Shown: positions 37,269 to 45,778 of the stretch, piece after piece
Layout: each line of letters begins with the position of its first letter
How positions within the stretch are numbered: position 1 is the stretch's first letter
NCBI GenBank assembly: GCA_017463105.1
Contig: JAFTPU010000008.1
Span: forward strand, 62,001-126,000
Length of the DNA: 64,000 nucleotides
Direction of reading: 5' to 3'
Origin: Clostridia bacterium
GTDB lineage: Bacteria > Bacillota > Clostridia > Christensenellales > Borkfalkiaceae
Position numbers and translations under genes: made by a program
Notes under the pieces: generated by a model
What the model was told of the DNA's origin: nothing
Database searches by the model: none
The model's input: only the letters and a program-made list of their open reading frames with translations

Positions 37269-38870
37269 ATGGCGAAGGAACAAGAAAACAAAACGGTAAC
37301 GACCCGCGCGGAAAAGAAAGACGCGGCGAAAAAGATCATTCTCGAATTGCTCGGGAAATCGGAGCTTAAAAGCAACGCGCTGATCGACGAGGCGGCGAAG
37401 CAATATGCCGTGAAGCTCGGCGGCGGGGAGAACGAAAATCCCAACGACGTCAAAGGCAGGATCGGTTCCGTGCTCGACGTAATGAAAAAAGACGGCGAGG
37501 TGTCTTTCGAGGGGGGTATGTATGCGTTGAAACGGGAAACGCCGCCCGAAAACGCAGAGGAAAAGCCTAAGAAAACCACCCGCGCGAAAGCGAAGAAGAA
37601 AACGGAAGAAGTAAAGGAAGAAGTCGCCGCGGAAACGGCGGAGGAAAAGCCCGTCAAGGCGAAGCGTACGAGAAAGACGAAGGCAAAGGAAGAATCGCCC
37701 GCGGAGGAGAAACGGGAGGACGGGGAAGAACGTCTGCCGTTGCCCGCTTCGCCCCTGCAACCGATCGCGCCCGTCGTGCCCGTAACGCCCGAGGTCGCGC
37801 CCGAGCCCATGCCCGAGGATAAGCCCAAAAAGCGAGCCACGAGAAAGGCGAAAACGTCGGTAAAGTCGGAAGAAATAAAAATGGAGACGGCGGAGGAAAA
37901 GCCGAAGGCGGAACCCGCGCCCGCGGAAATAAAGGCGGAGGAAAAGCCCGTCGAGGCGTCCTTGCCCGAACCCGAACCTGCGCCCGCGCCTGCGGAAACG
38001 AAAACGGAGCCCGTCAAGGGGGAGGAGAAAAAGGAAGAGGGCCCGAAGGGCACGCTGATGGATATGAGTTTCCTGTTCGGCGATATCAAACCCGTTAAAC
38101 GGGAGGAACCGAAAAAGCTCGAGGCGAAGAAAGAACCCGTCGGGGAAGTGAAAACGGAGCCCGTTTCCAAGACGGAAGCGAAACCTGTACCGAAAGCGGC
38201 GCAAAAACCCGAACCGAAAGCGGAAGAAAAGCCCGTAACCAAGGCGGAGCAAAAGCCCAAGCAGACGAGAAACGAAAAGAGAACGGAGCGGAGCACAAGC
38301 GTGAAAAAGTCCCGTGCGCTGACGGCGGACGAGAAATTGCAGGAAGCGTTTTTGAAAAAGTTGCACCGTTTGGGCGGAGACTATTTTGAATATTATTCGG
38401 TGTATTTGCTCGAACGGTATTCGAGAATGAACGGCAGAAGATTGGAGGCGTTGAAGATCACGGGCGGCGACCGCGACGGCGGGATCGACGGCGAAATCGA
38501 GCTGACGGACGGACTCGGTTTCCGTGAAACGATCTACATACAGGCGAAGAATTGGGATCCCGACAAGGGAGACGAGAAGCTGTGGGTCGTAGGGGAGACG
38601 CTGTTGCAACAGTTCATCGGCGCGTGCGTATGCCGTCAGGCGAAGGACGGCAAACAGCATTGTCGGGGTATCTTTATCACCACGTCGCGTTTCACGCCCG
38701 AAGCGAAACGTCTGCTCGACGACACTGCGGACAAATTCGTGGGGTACGACGCGAACGATCTGTTCGAAGCGGCGAAAGAATGTCAGTTCGGTATCGTGAA
38801 AAAGAACGGCGAATGGGTGCTCGACGACGAGCTTCTCTCGGGCGAAAAAGCGTTTTTTAAAATGTTTTAA
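37269..38870 (+). CDS. Winged-helix/Mrr-like nuclease-fold protein with long charged linker
   Basis: This 533-residue protein has three parts. Residues 1-90 (KKIILELLGKSELKSNALID, then VKGRIGSVLDVMKKDGEVSF) look like a HARE-HTH or Mrr_N winged helix. Residues about 95-345 are a Lys/Glu/Pro/Ala-rich linker with repeats of the EEKPxK type. Residues 350-533 form an Mrr_cat restriction-endonuclease fold with GGDRDGGIDG near 399 and IYIQAKNW near 424, the D-(Q/E)xK catalytic pattern, and an upstream FEYYSVYLLE. No methyltransferase is nearby, so it is not an ordinary restriction system. Start support is weak. A terminator follows. Confidence 0.7.
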   Translation: MAKEQENKTVTTRAEKKDAAKKIILELLGKSELKSNALIDEAAKQYAVKLGGGENENPNDVKGRIGSVLDVMKKDGEVSFEGGMYALKRETPPENAEEKPKKTTRAKAKKKTEEVKEEVAAETAEEKPVKAKRTRKTKAKEESPAEEKREDGEERLPLPASPLQPIAPVVPVTPEVAPEPMPEDKPKKRATRKAKTSVKSEEIKMETAEEKPKAEPAPAEIKAEEKPVEASLPEPEPAPAPAETKTEPVKGEEKKEEGPKGTLMDMSFLFGDIKPVKREEPKKLEAKKEPVGEVKTEPVSKTEAKPVPKAAQKPEPKAEEKPVTKAEQKPKQTRNEKRTERSTSVKKSRALTADEKLQEAFLKKLHRLGGDYFEYYSVYLLERYSRMNGRRLEALKITGGDRDGGIDGEIELTDGLGFRETIYIQAKNWDPDKGDEKLWVVGETLLQQFIGACVCRQAKDGKQHCRGIFITTSRFTPEAKRLLDDTADKFVGYDANDLFEAAKECQFGIVKKNGEWVLDDELLSGEKAFFKMF

Positions 38871-38890
38871 GCGGGCATACCCGTAAAAGT

Positions 38891-38927
38891 ACACTCCGAA
38901 AGCGTGAAGTTTTCGGAGTGTTTTTGC
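38891..38927 (+). terminator. Terminator after the Mrr-like gene
   Basis: ACACTCCGAAA-gcgtgaag-TTTTCGGAGTGT followed by TTTTTGCTTTT forms a strong rho-independent terminator that ends the yqfC-recO-Mrr unit. Confidence 0.85.
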
Positions 38928-39015
38928 TTTTTAAAGCGGAAGAATGTTAAGTTTCTTTACAATAAGGTATCGCGGACGTAAAAAAAGCACAAAAAGCAAA
39001 AAAACATAAAAACAC

Positions 39016-39043
39016 TTGTTTTTTAAAATGTAAGTAGTATAAT
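39016..39043 (+). promoter_or_regulatory. Promoter of the frameshifted secreted protein
   Basis: TTGTTT (39016-39021), 16 bp and TATAAT (39038-39043) lie 52 bases before the ATG at 39096. Confidence 0.55.
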
Positions 39044-39095
39044 AAAGTAACAAAAACAAAGGTAATTTGGGAAACGGATTACAGGAGGTATTTTT

Positions 39096-39906
39096 ATGAA
39101 GAAAATGAGCATTTTGGCGGGTTTGGCGCTTTGCGTAACGATCGGCGGGCGTATATGCTTCGTGGGCGTTTGCGGAAGAGTCCGCCAATTCTCTTAACAT
39201 GGGAGTCGGTATGGGTGTAAACGCTTTCATTTATACGCCCGAAGAAATGCCCGACGAGGAAGTTACCGTTGTACAAAGACTTTCGGACATATTAAATAAA
39301 CGGTATACGACGGATACCGTGGACAACTCGTTGGAGTTTTTGTTGGAGGAAACGATACAGGTCTATTGGAACAACGATAAGAGCCAAGACCCGTTCGTGG
39401 GAAGTATGGGCGAAACGTATGCCGATGAAATAGCAGAGCTGTTCGGCGACGTTTTGACGGAGGAGTCGAACGTTTCGTTTATCTTGAAAAATCAAGACTT
39501 GAACGGCGACGGATATAACGAGATCGCAATGTATTCCACGTCGGACACGCTGGATAATTCGTCGAGTAGCTATGAGGGCGTGGTGTGCGTATACGTTACC
39601 GTATTTACGCCGACGGTCAATTCTTTGGGGCAAGTCATCGGATACGAGCAGGTGTGCGAGTCTTTGCGCGGATATTGCTACGAAATTTATTATTCGCCGA
39701 GCTATAAAGTGCCGTCGTTTTCCACTGATACGTGGCTGGATAGCGTGGGCTACACGAGAAACAACCAAAACACCGAATTGCCCGAGGACGCGCAGTTGGA
39801 TTACGATCAATATAATCTCTCGTACAGACCTTCGGGGAGTTGGCGTAGCTATACCACGAAGCCTATGGGGGACAGCTTGTCCGTTCTCTTGCAGGATCGA
39901 TTATAA
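39096..39906 (+). pseudogene. Secreted protein of unknown function, frameshifted in the signal peptide
   Basis: An ATG at 39096, 5 bases after ACAGGAGGT, starts a signal peptide MKKMSILAGLALCVTIGG, but the frame then hits a stop at about 39196. Removing one G from the run at 39147-39149 restores GVYASWAFAEESANSLNMGV and joins it to the long frame that ends at 39906 (about 269 residues). The mature protein has QDLNGDGYNEIAMY, a VCBS/EF-hand-like Ca-binding repeat, and several Asp/Asn-rich loops. Without the shift, translation could start only at 39199 with no signal peptide. The GVYASWAFA motif recalls a secreted family of uncultured Clostridia. It may be a sequencing error, or phase variation in a G tract, or a dead gene. 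Confidence 0.7.
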
Positions 39907-39923
39907 TATAGTATATAAAGGGG

Positions 39924-39960
39924 CGCGCCGTATTTGCAAAAGCGGATACGGCGCGTTTTT
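39924..39960 (+). terminator. Terminator before ppdK
   Basis: CGCGCCGTAT-ttgcaaaagcgg-ATACGGCGCG followed by TTTTTGG is a 10-bp stem terminator for the secreted protein gene. Confidence 0.85.
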
Positions 39961-40035
39961 GGTAAGCGGATCGGGCGTAAAAGCAAAATTTTTTGCAAAT
40001 TTTTTGAAAAAATCTCAAAAAGGCGCGCGAAAGGC

Positions 40036-40064
40036 TTGATATTTCTTTTAATTTATATTAAAAT
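40036..40064 (+). promoter_or_regulatory. ppdK promoter
   Basis: TTGATA (40036-40041), a 17-bp spacer and TAAAAT (40059-40064) form a good promoter. It leaves a 115-base leader before the ATG of ppdK. Confidence 0.7.
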
Positions 40065-40178
40065 GGAATATGCTAAAAACGTAAAGAAAAGATTCGCGCA
40101 TCGAAAAAAAGAGAGAGGCGTGAGCGTTTTTGCGGTTAAAACGAAACGAAAAAAATCAACTTGGAGGAAATAAACACT

Positions 40179-42830
40179 ATGGCAAAAAAATATTGCTATC
40201 TCTTCACCGAAGGCAACGCGAAGATGCGTGAGATCCTCGGCGGTAAAGGCGCAAATCTTGCGGAAATGACCAACATCGGGCTTCCCGTACCTCAGGGTTT
40301 CACCATTTCTACGGAGGCTTGTACCCAATATTACGAAGACGGCAGACAGATCAACCCCGACATTCAGGCGGAGATCATGGAATACATCGACAAGATGGAA
40401 AAGATCTGCGGTAAAAAGTTCGGCGACAAGGAAAACCCTCTGCTCGTTTCCGTGCGTTCGGGCGCTCGCGCTTCGATGCCCGGCATGATGGACACGATCC
40501 TCAACCTCGGTCTCAACGAAGAAGTGGTAAACACCCTTGCGACGAAATCGGGCAACCCCCGTTGGGCATGGGACTGCTACCGCCGTTTTATTCAGATGTT
40601 CTCGGACGTCGTTATGGAAGTCGGTAAGAAATATTTCGAAAAGCTCATCGACGAGATGAAGGAAAAGAAGGGCGTTACGCAGGACGTAGAGCTCGACGCG
40701 AACGACCTCAAAGAGCTTGCGAACCAATTCAAGGCAGAATATAAGAAACAGCTCGGTAAGGATTTCCCCACCGATCCCAAAGAACAGCTTTTCGAGGCTG
40801 TAAAAGCGGTGTTCCGTTCTTGGGACAACCCCCGTGCGAACATCTACCGTATGGACCACGATATCCCTTATAGCTGGGGTACCGCAGTCAACGTACAGAT
40901 GATGGCGTTCGGTAACATGGGCGAGACCTCCGGTACGGGCGTTGCGTTCACGCGTAATCCCGCGACGGGCGAAAAGGGTCTTATGGGCGAGTTCCTCACC
41001 AACGCACAGGGCGAGGACGTCGTTGCGGGCGTTCGTACCCCGATGCCTATCGCACAGATGAAGGAAGTGTTCCCCGAAGTGTACGAGCAATTCCTCAAGG
41101 TTTGCGATATCCTCGAAAATCACTATCGCGATATGCAGGATATGGAGTTCACCATTCAGGACAGAAAACTCTATATGTTGCAGACGCGTAACGGTAAGAG
41201 AACGGCTGCGGCGGCTATCAAGATTGCTTGCGACCTCATCGACGAAGGCATGATCACCGAGAAAGAAGCGCTTATGCAGATCGACGCGAAGAGCCTCGAC
41301 ATGTTGCTTCACCCCACGTTCGACGCGAAAGCGCTCAAAGACGCGGACAAGAACAACGTAGTGGGCAAAGGTATCGCGGCTTCCCCCGGCGCGGCGGCAG
41401 GTAAGATCGTATTCACGGCTGAGGACGCGGTCGTGGAAGGCAAGAAGGGCGAAAAGGTTATCCTCGTACGTTTGGAAACCTCTCCCGAAGATATCGAAGG
41501 TATGAAGTACGCGCAGGGTATCCTTACCGTTCGCGGCGGTCAGACCTCGCACGCGGCGGTCGTTGCCCGCGGTATGGGTACGTGCTGCGTATCCGGTTGC
41601 GGCGATATCAAAATGCACGAAGAAGAAAAATGGTTCGAGCTTGCGGGTAAGATCTTCAAAGAAGGCGACGTGCTTTCCCTCGACGGCTCGACGGGTAACA
41701 TTTACGATTGCATCATCAAGACCGTTCCCGCAGACCCCAACTCCGGTTATTTCGGACGCATTATGGAACTCGCGGACAAATATAAAGCGCTCGGCGTAAG
41801 AACGAACGCGGATACGCCTTCCGACGCGAAACAGGCGGCGGCGTTCGGCGCGCAGGGTATCGGTCTTTGCCGTACCGAACACATGTTCTTCGATCCCGCA
41901 AGGATCGGCGCGTTCCGCGAAATGATCTGTTCGGATACCGTAGAAGAAAGAGAAGCGGCGCTCGCAAAGATCGAGCCTATGCAACAGGCGGACTTCGAGG
42001 GCTTGTTCGAAGCGCTCGGCGGTTATCCCGTAACGATCCGTTTCCTCGATCCTCCCCTTCACGAGTTCGTTCCTACGGCGGACGAGGATATCGCGGCGCT
42101 TGCGAAAGCACAGAATAAGACGGTTGCGCAGATCAAAGATATCATTTCGAGCTTGCACGAGTTCAACCCGATGATGGGTCACCGTGGTTGCCGTTTGACC
42201 GTAACCTATCCCGAAATTGCTGTCATGCAGACGAAAGCCGTTATCAAAGCGGCGATCAACGTTGTGAAAAAGCACCCCGATTGGACGCTTGTTCCCGAAA
42301 TCATGATCCCTCTTACGGGCGAAACGAAAGAGTTGAAGTTCGTGAAAGATATCGTCGTTAAGACGGCGGAAGAAGTGATCGCGGCAAGCGGCGTGGCGCT
42401 TAAATACGAAGTCGGTACGATGATCGAGATCCCCAGAGCGTGCTTGACGGCTGAAGAGATCGCGAAAGAAGCGGAATTCTTCTGCTTCGGTACGAACGAC
42501 CTGACGCAGATGACGTTCGGCTTCTCGCGTGACGACGCAGGCAAATTCCTGCCCGCATACTATGCGAACAAGATCTACGAATCCGATCCGTTCGCAAGAC
42601 TCGATACGACGGGCGTCGGCAAGCTGATGAAGATGGCGGTTGAAGACGGCAGAAAGGCGCGTCCCGAAATGCACTGCGGTATCTGCGGTGAGCACGGCGG
42701 CGATCCTTCCTCGATCGAATTCTGTCACGAGATCGGTCTGTCCTACGTTTCCTGCTCGCCTTACCGTGTGCCCATCGCACGCTTGAGCGCAGCACAGGCG
42801 AATATACGACATCCGAGGGCGACAAAATAA
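40179..42830 (+). CDS. ppdK: Pyruvate, phosphate dikinase
   Basis: PPDK converts pyruvate, ATP and phosphate to PEP, AMP and PPi, and in many anaerobes runs in glycolysis. The 883-residue protein has an ATP-grasp N-terminal domain (EGNAKMREILGGKGANLAEM), the phosphohistidine motif GGQTSHAAVVARGMG, and the PEP/pyruvate barrel with the cysteine in HCGICGEHGGDP. The start is ATG 40179 with GGAGG 11 bases before; a TTG at 40161 overlaps that SD. The last 11 residues (QANIRHPRATK) and the terminator lie in a 168-bp direct repeat whose second copy is 1,400 bp downstream. Confidence 0.97.
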   Translation: MAKKYCYLFTEGNAKMREILGGKGANLAEMTNIGLPVPQGFTISTEACTQYYEDGRQINPDIQAEIMEYIDKMEKICGKKFGDKENPLLVSVRSGARASMPGMMDTILNLGLNEEVVNTLATKSGNPRWAWDCYRRFIQMFSDVVMEVGKKYFEKLIDEMKEKKGVTQDVELDANDLKELANQFKAEYKKQLGKDFPTDPKEQLFEAVKAVFRSWDNPRANIYRMDHDIPYSWGTAVNVQMMAFGNMGETSGTGVAFTRNPATGEKGLMGEFLTNAQGEDVVAGVRTPMPIAQMKEVFPEVYEQFLKVCDILENHYRDMQDMEFTIQDRKLYMLQTRNGKRTAAAAIKIACDLIDEGMITEKEALMQIDAKSLDMLLHPTFDAKALKDADKNNVVGKGIAASPGAAAGKIVFTAEDAVVEGKKGEKVILVRLETSPEDIEGMKYAQGILTVRGGQTSHAAVVARGMGTCCVSGCGDIKMHEEEKWFELAGKIFKEGDVLSLDGSTGNIYDCIIKTVPADPNSGYFGRIMELADKYKALGVRTNADTPSDAKQAAAFGAQGIGLCRTEHMFFDPARIGAFREMICSDTVEEREAALAKIEPMQQADFEGLFEALGGYPVTIRFLDPPLHEFVPTADEDIAALAKAQNKTVAQIKDIISSLHEFNPMMGHRGCRLTVTYPEIAVMQTKAVIKAAINVVKKHPDWTLVPEIMIPLTGETKELKFVKDIVVKTAEEVIAASGVALKYEVGTMIEIPRACLTAEEIAKEAEFFCFGTNDLTQMTFGFSRDDAGKFLPAYYANKIYESDPFARLDTTGVGKLMKMAVEDGRKARPEMHCGICGEHGGDPSSIEFCHEIGLSYVSCSPYRVPIARLSAAQANIRHPRATK

Positions 42831-42966
42831 ACCAAAAATGCTATAAAAACACTCAAAAACGGGCAGTTTGCGAAAGCGAGCTGTCCGTTGATTTTTACTA
42901 AAAATGAGAATTTGACAAAAAATGCGTTTTTTCGAAGGTTAAAAAGCACGTTTTTTATATTCATAA
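42798..42966 (+). repeat. Direct repeat copy 1: ppdK 3' end plus terminator
   Basis: The first 33 bases (42798-42830) match copy 2 (44198-44230) exactly and end at the ppdK TAA. The rest, to about 42966, is roughly 80-90% similar. The repeat contains a terminator stem AACGGGCAG...CTGTCCGTT at 42858-42889 followed by GATTTTTAC. The sharp 5' edge of identity is in the coding region, like an attachment site. Confidence 0.8.
42858..42897 (+). terminator. ppdK terminator
   Basis: AACGGGCAG-tttgcgaaagcgag-CTGTCCGTT followed by GATTTTTACT is a 9-bp stem (one G:U pair) with an internal TTGC/GCGA part. The same structure is repeated at 44258-44297. Confidence 0.75.
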
Positions 42967-43070
42967 TGTAGAATAATTATGAGAAAATGATATTGTGAAA
43001 TGTAAGCAGTTTTTTCTTGATACAATAGGGATAATATAAGCATAGTATAACGGAAAAGTATAATAAAAAT

Positions 43071-43094
43071 AACCGCGCCGAATACGACACGGTT
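43071..43094 (-). terminator. Terminator for the DUF4160/DUF2442 operon
   Basis: On the minus strand AACCGTG...CGCGGTT forms a stem followed by ATTTTTATTA. It lies just beyond the stop of the DUF2442-HTH gene. Confidence 0.6.
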
Positions 43095-43111
43095 AGGGGG
43101 AAAAGTAAAAC

Positions 43112-43579
43112 TCAAATATCAGTTATGGAAAGAGTTAATCCTAACGGTTCAAGTATTTTTAAGAAAGTAGTTAATTGTGGATCGGTTATGCCAGTTTCCA
43201 TTCTTGCGATACAAGGTTGTGCAACACCTGAAAGAATTTCAAGTTGTTTTTGCGAGAGTTTAGCGCTTTTGCGCGCGGCGACAAACTTTTCAATAAGTTC
43301 TTGCTTATAGCTTTCGATATTTTGGGGCGGTTGGCAAGGTTGACCTTGTTCATATAAACCGTCAGCGGAAAGATCGAGTTCATCATTCCATACAAGACCG
43401 TATCCACCTATATCAATTTTAACTTGTTCGTATAAGCCGTTGATTTGGGTTAAGGCTTTGAACGGAGGATATTTCGCAATAAGCGGTTTAATATCGAATT
43501 GCTTAAATTCTCCCGTAGAAAAGCCGACGAGTAAGATATAGTCTGGCAATGCTGCCACAGAAGTAATTTTTACAAACAT
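43112..43579 (-). CDS. DUF2442 and XRE helix-turn-helix fusion protein, possible antitoxin
   Basis: The 155-residue protein has an N-terminal DUF2442 domain (residues 1-80: DYILLVGFSTGEFKQFDIKP, then GGYGLVWNDELDLSADGLYE) and a C-terminal XRE domain (SAKLSQKQLEILSGVAQPCIARMETGITDP). DUF4160 and DUF2442 genes commonly occur as neighbouring pairs and are considered toxin-antitoxin-like; the biochemical activity is not established. It lies 17 bp downstream of the DUF4160 gene, in one operon, and its HTH is the likely binder of the palindrome at 43893. Confidence 0.8.
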   Translation of the reverse strand: MFVKITSVAALPDYILLVGFSTGEFKQFDIKPLIAKYPPFKALTQINGLYEQVKIDIGGYGLVWNDELDLSADGLYEQGQPCQPPQNIESYKQELIEKFVAARKSAKLSQKQLEILSGVAQPCIARMETGITDPQLTTFLKILEPLGLTLSITDI

Positions 43580-43596
43580 AGTAATCTCCTTTTGAA

Positions 43597-43851
43597 TTAG
43601 TCGATAGGGGGCAAGGGTTTAATGTCTTGCGTTTCCCACATTTCAAGCAATGCTTTTTGGTGGATTTGCGTCCATTCCTGCACGATTTTCAAGGCTTTAT
43701 TGGGAAGATCGCCTTGTATCATTTGTAAGGTGCGAATATCAATCACGCCGACATATTCCCCGTAAACGACGTGAATATGAGGGGGATTGTGTTCGGAAGC
43801 AAGGAAGAACATTTTGATAATCATTCCGTAGAATCTTGATATAACAGGCAT
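43597..43851 (-). CDS. DUF4160 protein, partner of the DUF2442-HTH gene
   Basis: The 84-residue protein is a typical DUF4160 member: ISRFYGMIIKMFFLASEHNPPHIHVVYGEY with the conserved His-Asn-Pro-Pro-His pattern near residues 20-25. Its role is unknown; it is often paired with DUF2442 proteins. It is the first gene of the minus-strand operon. AAGGAG lies 11 bases before the ATG, and a strong promoter overlaps a palindrome upstream. Confidence 0.8.
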   Translation of the reverse strand: MPVISRFYGMIIKMFFLASEHNPPHIHVVYGEYVGVIDIRTLQMIQGDLPNKALKIVQEWTQIHQKALLEMWETQDIKPLPPID

Positions 43852-43886
43852 TTGGTTGTAATCTCCTTATCTTTATTTACAACTTA

Positions 43887-43915
43887 ATTATAACATATAA
43901 TTTATTATATGTCAA
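43887..43915 (-). promoter_or_regulatory. Promoter with a perfect palindrome between the -35 and -10 boxes
   Basis: On the minus strand TTGACA (43915-43910), a 17-bp spacer and TATAAT (43892-43887) form a near-consensus promoter. A perfect 20-bp inverted repeat ACATATAAT-tt-ATTATATGT (43893-43912) fills the spacer and enters the -35 box. It is well placed for autorepression by the encoded HTH protein. Confidence 0.8.
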
Positions 43916-43945
43916 TAACTTGAAAGTTATTATTTTGAAAAATGT

Positions 43946-43986
43946 ATTATTCTAATCACGATTATTATAATCCAAATTAGAATAAT
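43946..43986 (+). promoter_or_regulatory. 11-bp inverted repeat around a TATAAT box before the small ORF
   Basis: ATTATTCTAAT (43946-43956) and ATTAGAATAAT (43976-43986) are perfect inverted repeats. Between them is TATAAT (43966-43971). No good -35 was found. The arms would bracket the -10 box of a promoter for the ORF at 44006. Confidence 0.5.
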
Positions 43987-44005
43987 TGAAACTTTGGGGG
44001 TAAAA

Positions 44006-44125
44006 ATGTCGGAAAAAATACGAGTAATAAAGAAAGAAATAGGCAAAAGTGCGGAAATTGTTGAGTTAGACGACGTGGAAAAGGAAATCGAAACGTTTGT
44101 AAAAGATAATATATGTTATTATTGA
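44006..44125 (+). CDS. Small 39-residue protein, possibly a 3'-truncated DUF3846-like protein
   Basis: The ORF starts with GGGGGT five bases before ATG and reads MSEKIRVIKKEIGKSAEIVE followed by LDDVEKEIETFVKDNICYY. The start resembles the first strand and loop of DUF3846 proteins common on mobile elements, where about 60 more residues would follow. It could be truncated or a genuine short peptide. It lies on the + strand, divergent from the DUF4160 operon, 72 bp before the second direct repeat. Confidence 0.45.
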   Translation: MSEKIRVIKKEIGKSAEIVELDDVEKEIETFVKDNICYY

Positions 44126-44197
44126 ATTCAAAAATAAACAATTTTAGTTTGAGATAATAACATTATCGCCCCTCAAAGTCTATCAGCGGTATCCCAA

Positions 44198-44367
44198 GCG
44201 AATATACGACATCCGAGGGCGACAAAATAAGCCAAAATTGATATAAAAACACTCAAAAACGGGCAGTTTGCGAAAGCAAGCTGTCCGTTAGTTTTTACTA
44301 AAAATAATTATTTGATAAAAAATACGTTTTTTTCGGCAATCAAAAAGCCGATTTTTTTGTATTCATA
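44198..44367 (+). repeat. Direct repeat copy 2
   Basis: This copy starts with the exact 33-base ppdK 3' end (44198-44230), including a TAA, and continues through a copy of the terminator (44258-44297). It is at exactly 1,400 bp from copy 1. Its right end runs into the open frame of the truncated DUF4838 gene. Confidence 0.8.
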
Positions 44368-45778
44368 TGAAGTTCTTTCCGATTTGAAGTTGTTCGACTT
44401 CGACGTGACGGAAATTCCCGAATTCGATTCTCGTCGAGTGGGCGTAAAGAATTTAACGGAAAATTTGGAATACCAACGGTATATGCGCACGGAAATTATT
44501 ACGGAAAGCCGTTTGGATTATTCGGGACATAGTCATTTTGAGGTACTCCCGATTTCGGAATATGAGGCTGTGCATCCCGAATGGTATGTTTGGGAAAAAG
44601 GCTACGATGCAAATTCTGTAAACGCCGAGAAACACGGACAGCTTTGTTTGACGAACGAAGAAATGACGCAAGAGTTTATCAAACAAGTTGCGGCGGATTT
44701 TAAAGCCAAGCCCGAGGCGGATTTTGCGCATTTGGGTCAACAAGATAATTCTATTAGTTGTCATTGTGAAAATTGCGAAGCGACGAAGGCACAATATAAT
44801 ACGAACGACTCTGGATTGATGGTAATGTTCACGAACAAAGTGGCGCGTGGAGTAACGAAAATTATTCAAGAGGACGAACCCGATAGACAATTGCAGTTTG
44901 AAATGTTTGCATATTTGGGGTCTATCGTACCGCCCACGCACAAGGAGGGGAATACTTACGTGGCGGATTGTAACGAAGTTGTTCCCGACTCGAACGTAAT
45001 TGTGCAGTTTACACCGCTTGGTTCGAACGCAAGTGAAACGATGGACAGCCAAGAGAACGCAAAGTATTATAGCTATTTGCAGGGCTGGCGTGCAATATGC
45101 GATAATATCAGCGTTTGGACGTATAATACAAATTTCCGTTGGCTTGTATTCAATCATAAGAATTGGGACACGATGTTGGCGGATATGCGTATGTACTCTG
45201 AAATGGGAGTTCGCCGTTTTTACAATCAAGGCTCCGTTCACTATACGGTTGCTCAAATGACGGAAATGCGTATTTTCATTGAATCTTCGCTGATGTGGAA
45301 TAGTTCGTTGAACTTTCAATCCCTTGTGGAAGAATTTATAGCGCAATACTATGGCCCAGCCGCACCGTATATTCAGCAAGCATACGATGCGATGACAACA
45401 TATTACGAGCATATAAATACGGATTTGGAATTGTCGGGTACGGTCTATATTTCATTGAATGACAAAAAATATTGGTCGTTTGGCTACGTGGAAAGCGTTC
45501 GTCGGCTTATGGAAAAGGCATACGAAGCCATAGAGTATTTGAAGGAAACGGATAGAGTTACTTACGAAAAGTATTATTGGCGAGTTGGCGGTGCGTATAT
45601 GGAAAATTTGTTTATGCAAATGGAGTACCATAAAGCAAATTACGGCAAAGCATACTCTTTGAAAGCGATTGATTTGTTTGAGGCTATTTCGCAGCGACTT
45701 AATGTTTCAGCGATGGATGAATCGAACGCAAACAAGCTTTCAAGCTACATTTCCAAATGGAGGGCTGCCTATGTATAA
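44312..45778 (+). pseudogene. 5'-truncated DUF4838 carbohydrate-related protein
   Basis: The protein matches DUF4838, a glycosidase-related domain of polysaccharide-processing proteins (SGHSHFEVLPISEYEAVHPEW, then SCHCENCEATKAQ and SVWTYNTNFRWLVFNHKNWD). The usual N-terminal signal peptide and beta-sheet domain are missing. In the first 18 codons (44312-44365) the frame runs through the direct repeat, with no Shine-Dalgarno site, and family similarity begins only at about 44370. It is therefore a gene fragment joined to the repeat end, probably not expressed. It overlaps the next lipoprotein start by 8 bases. Confidence 0.75.

Noticed and set aside
42840-43111. Possible further gene or antisense RNA between ppdK and the DUF2442 gene
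   Set aside because: The stretch holds a terminator on each strand and A+T-rich sequence with TATAAT-like words, but no ORF with an SD.
44312-44365. Real N-terminus of the DUF4838 protein in the repeat
   Set aside because: These codons are explained by the duplicated ppdK downstream sequence and have no SD or signal peptide.
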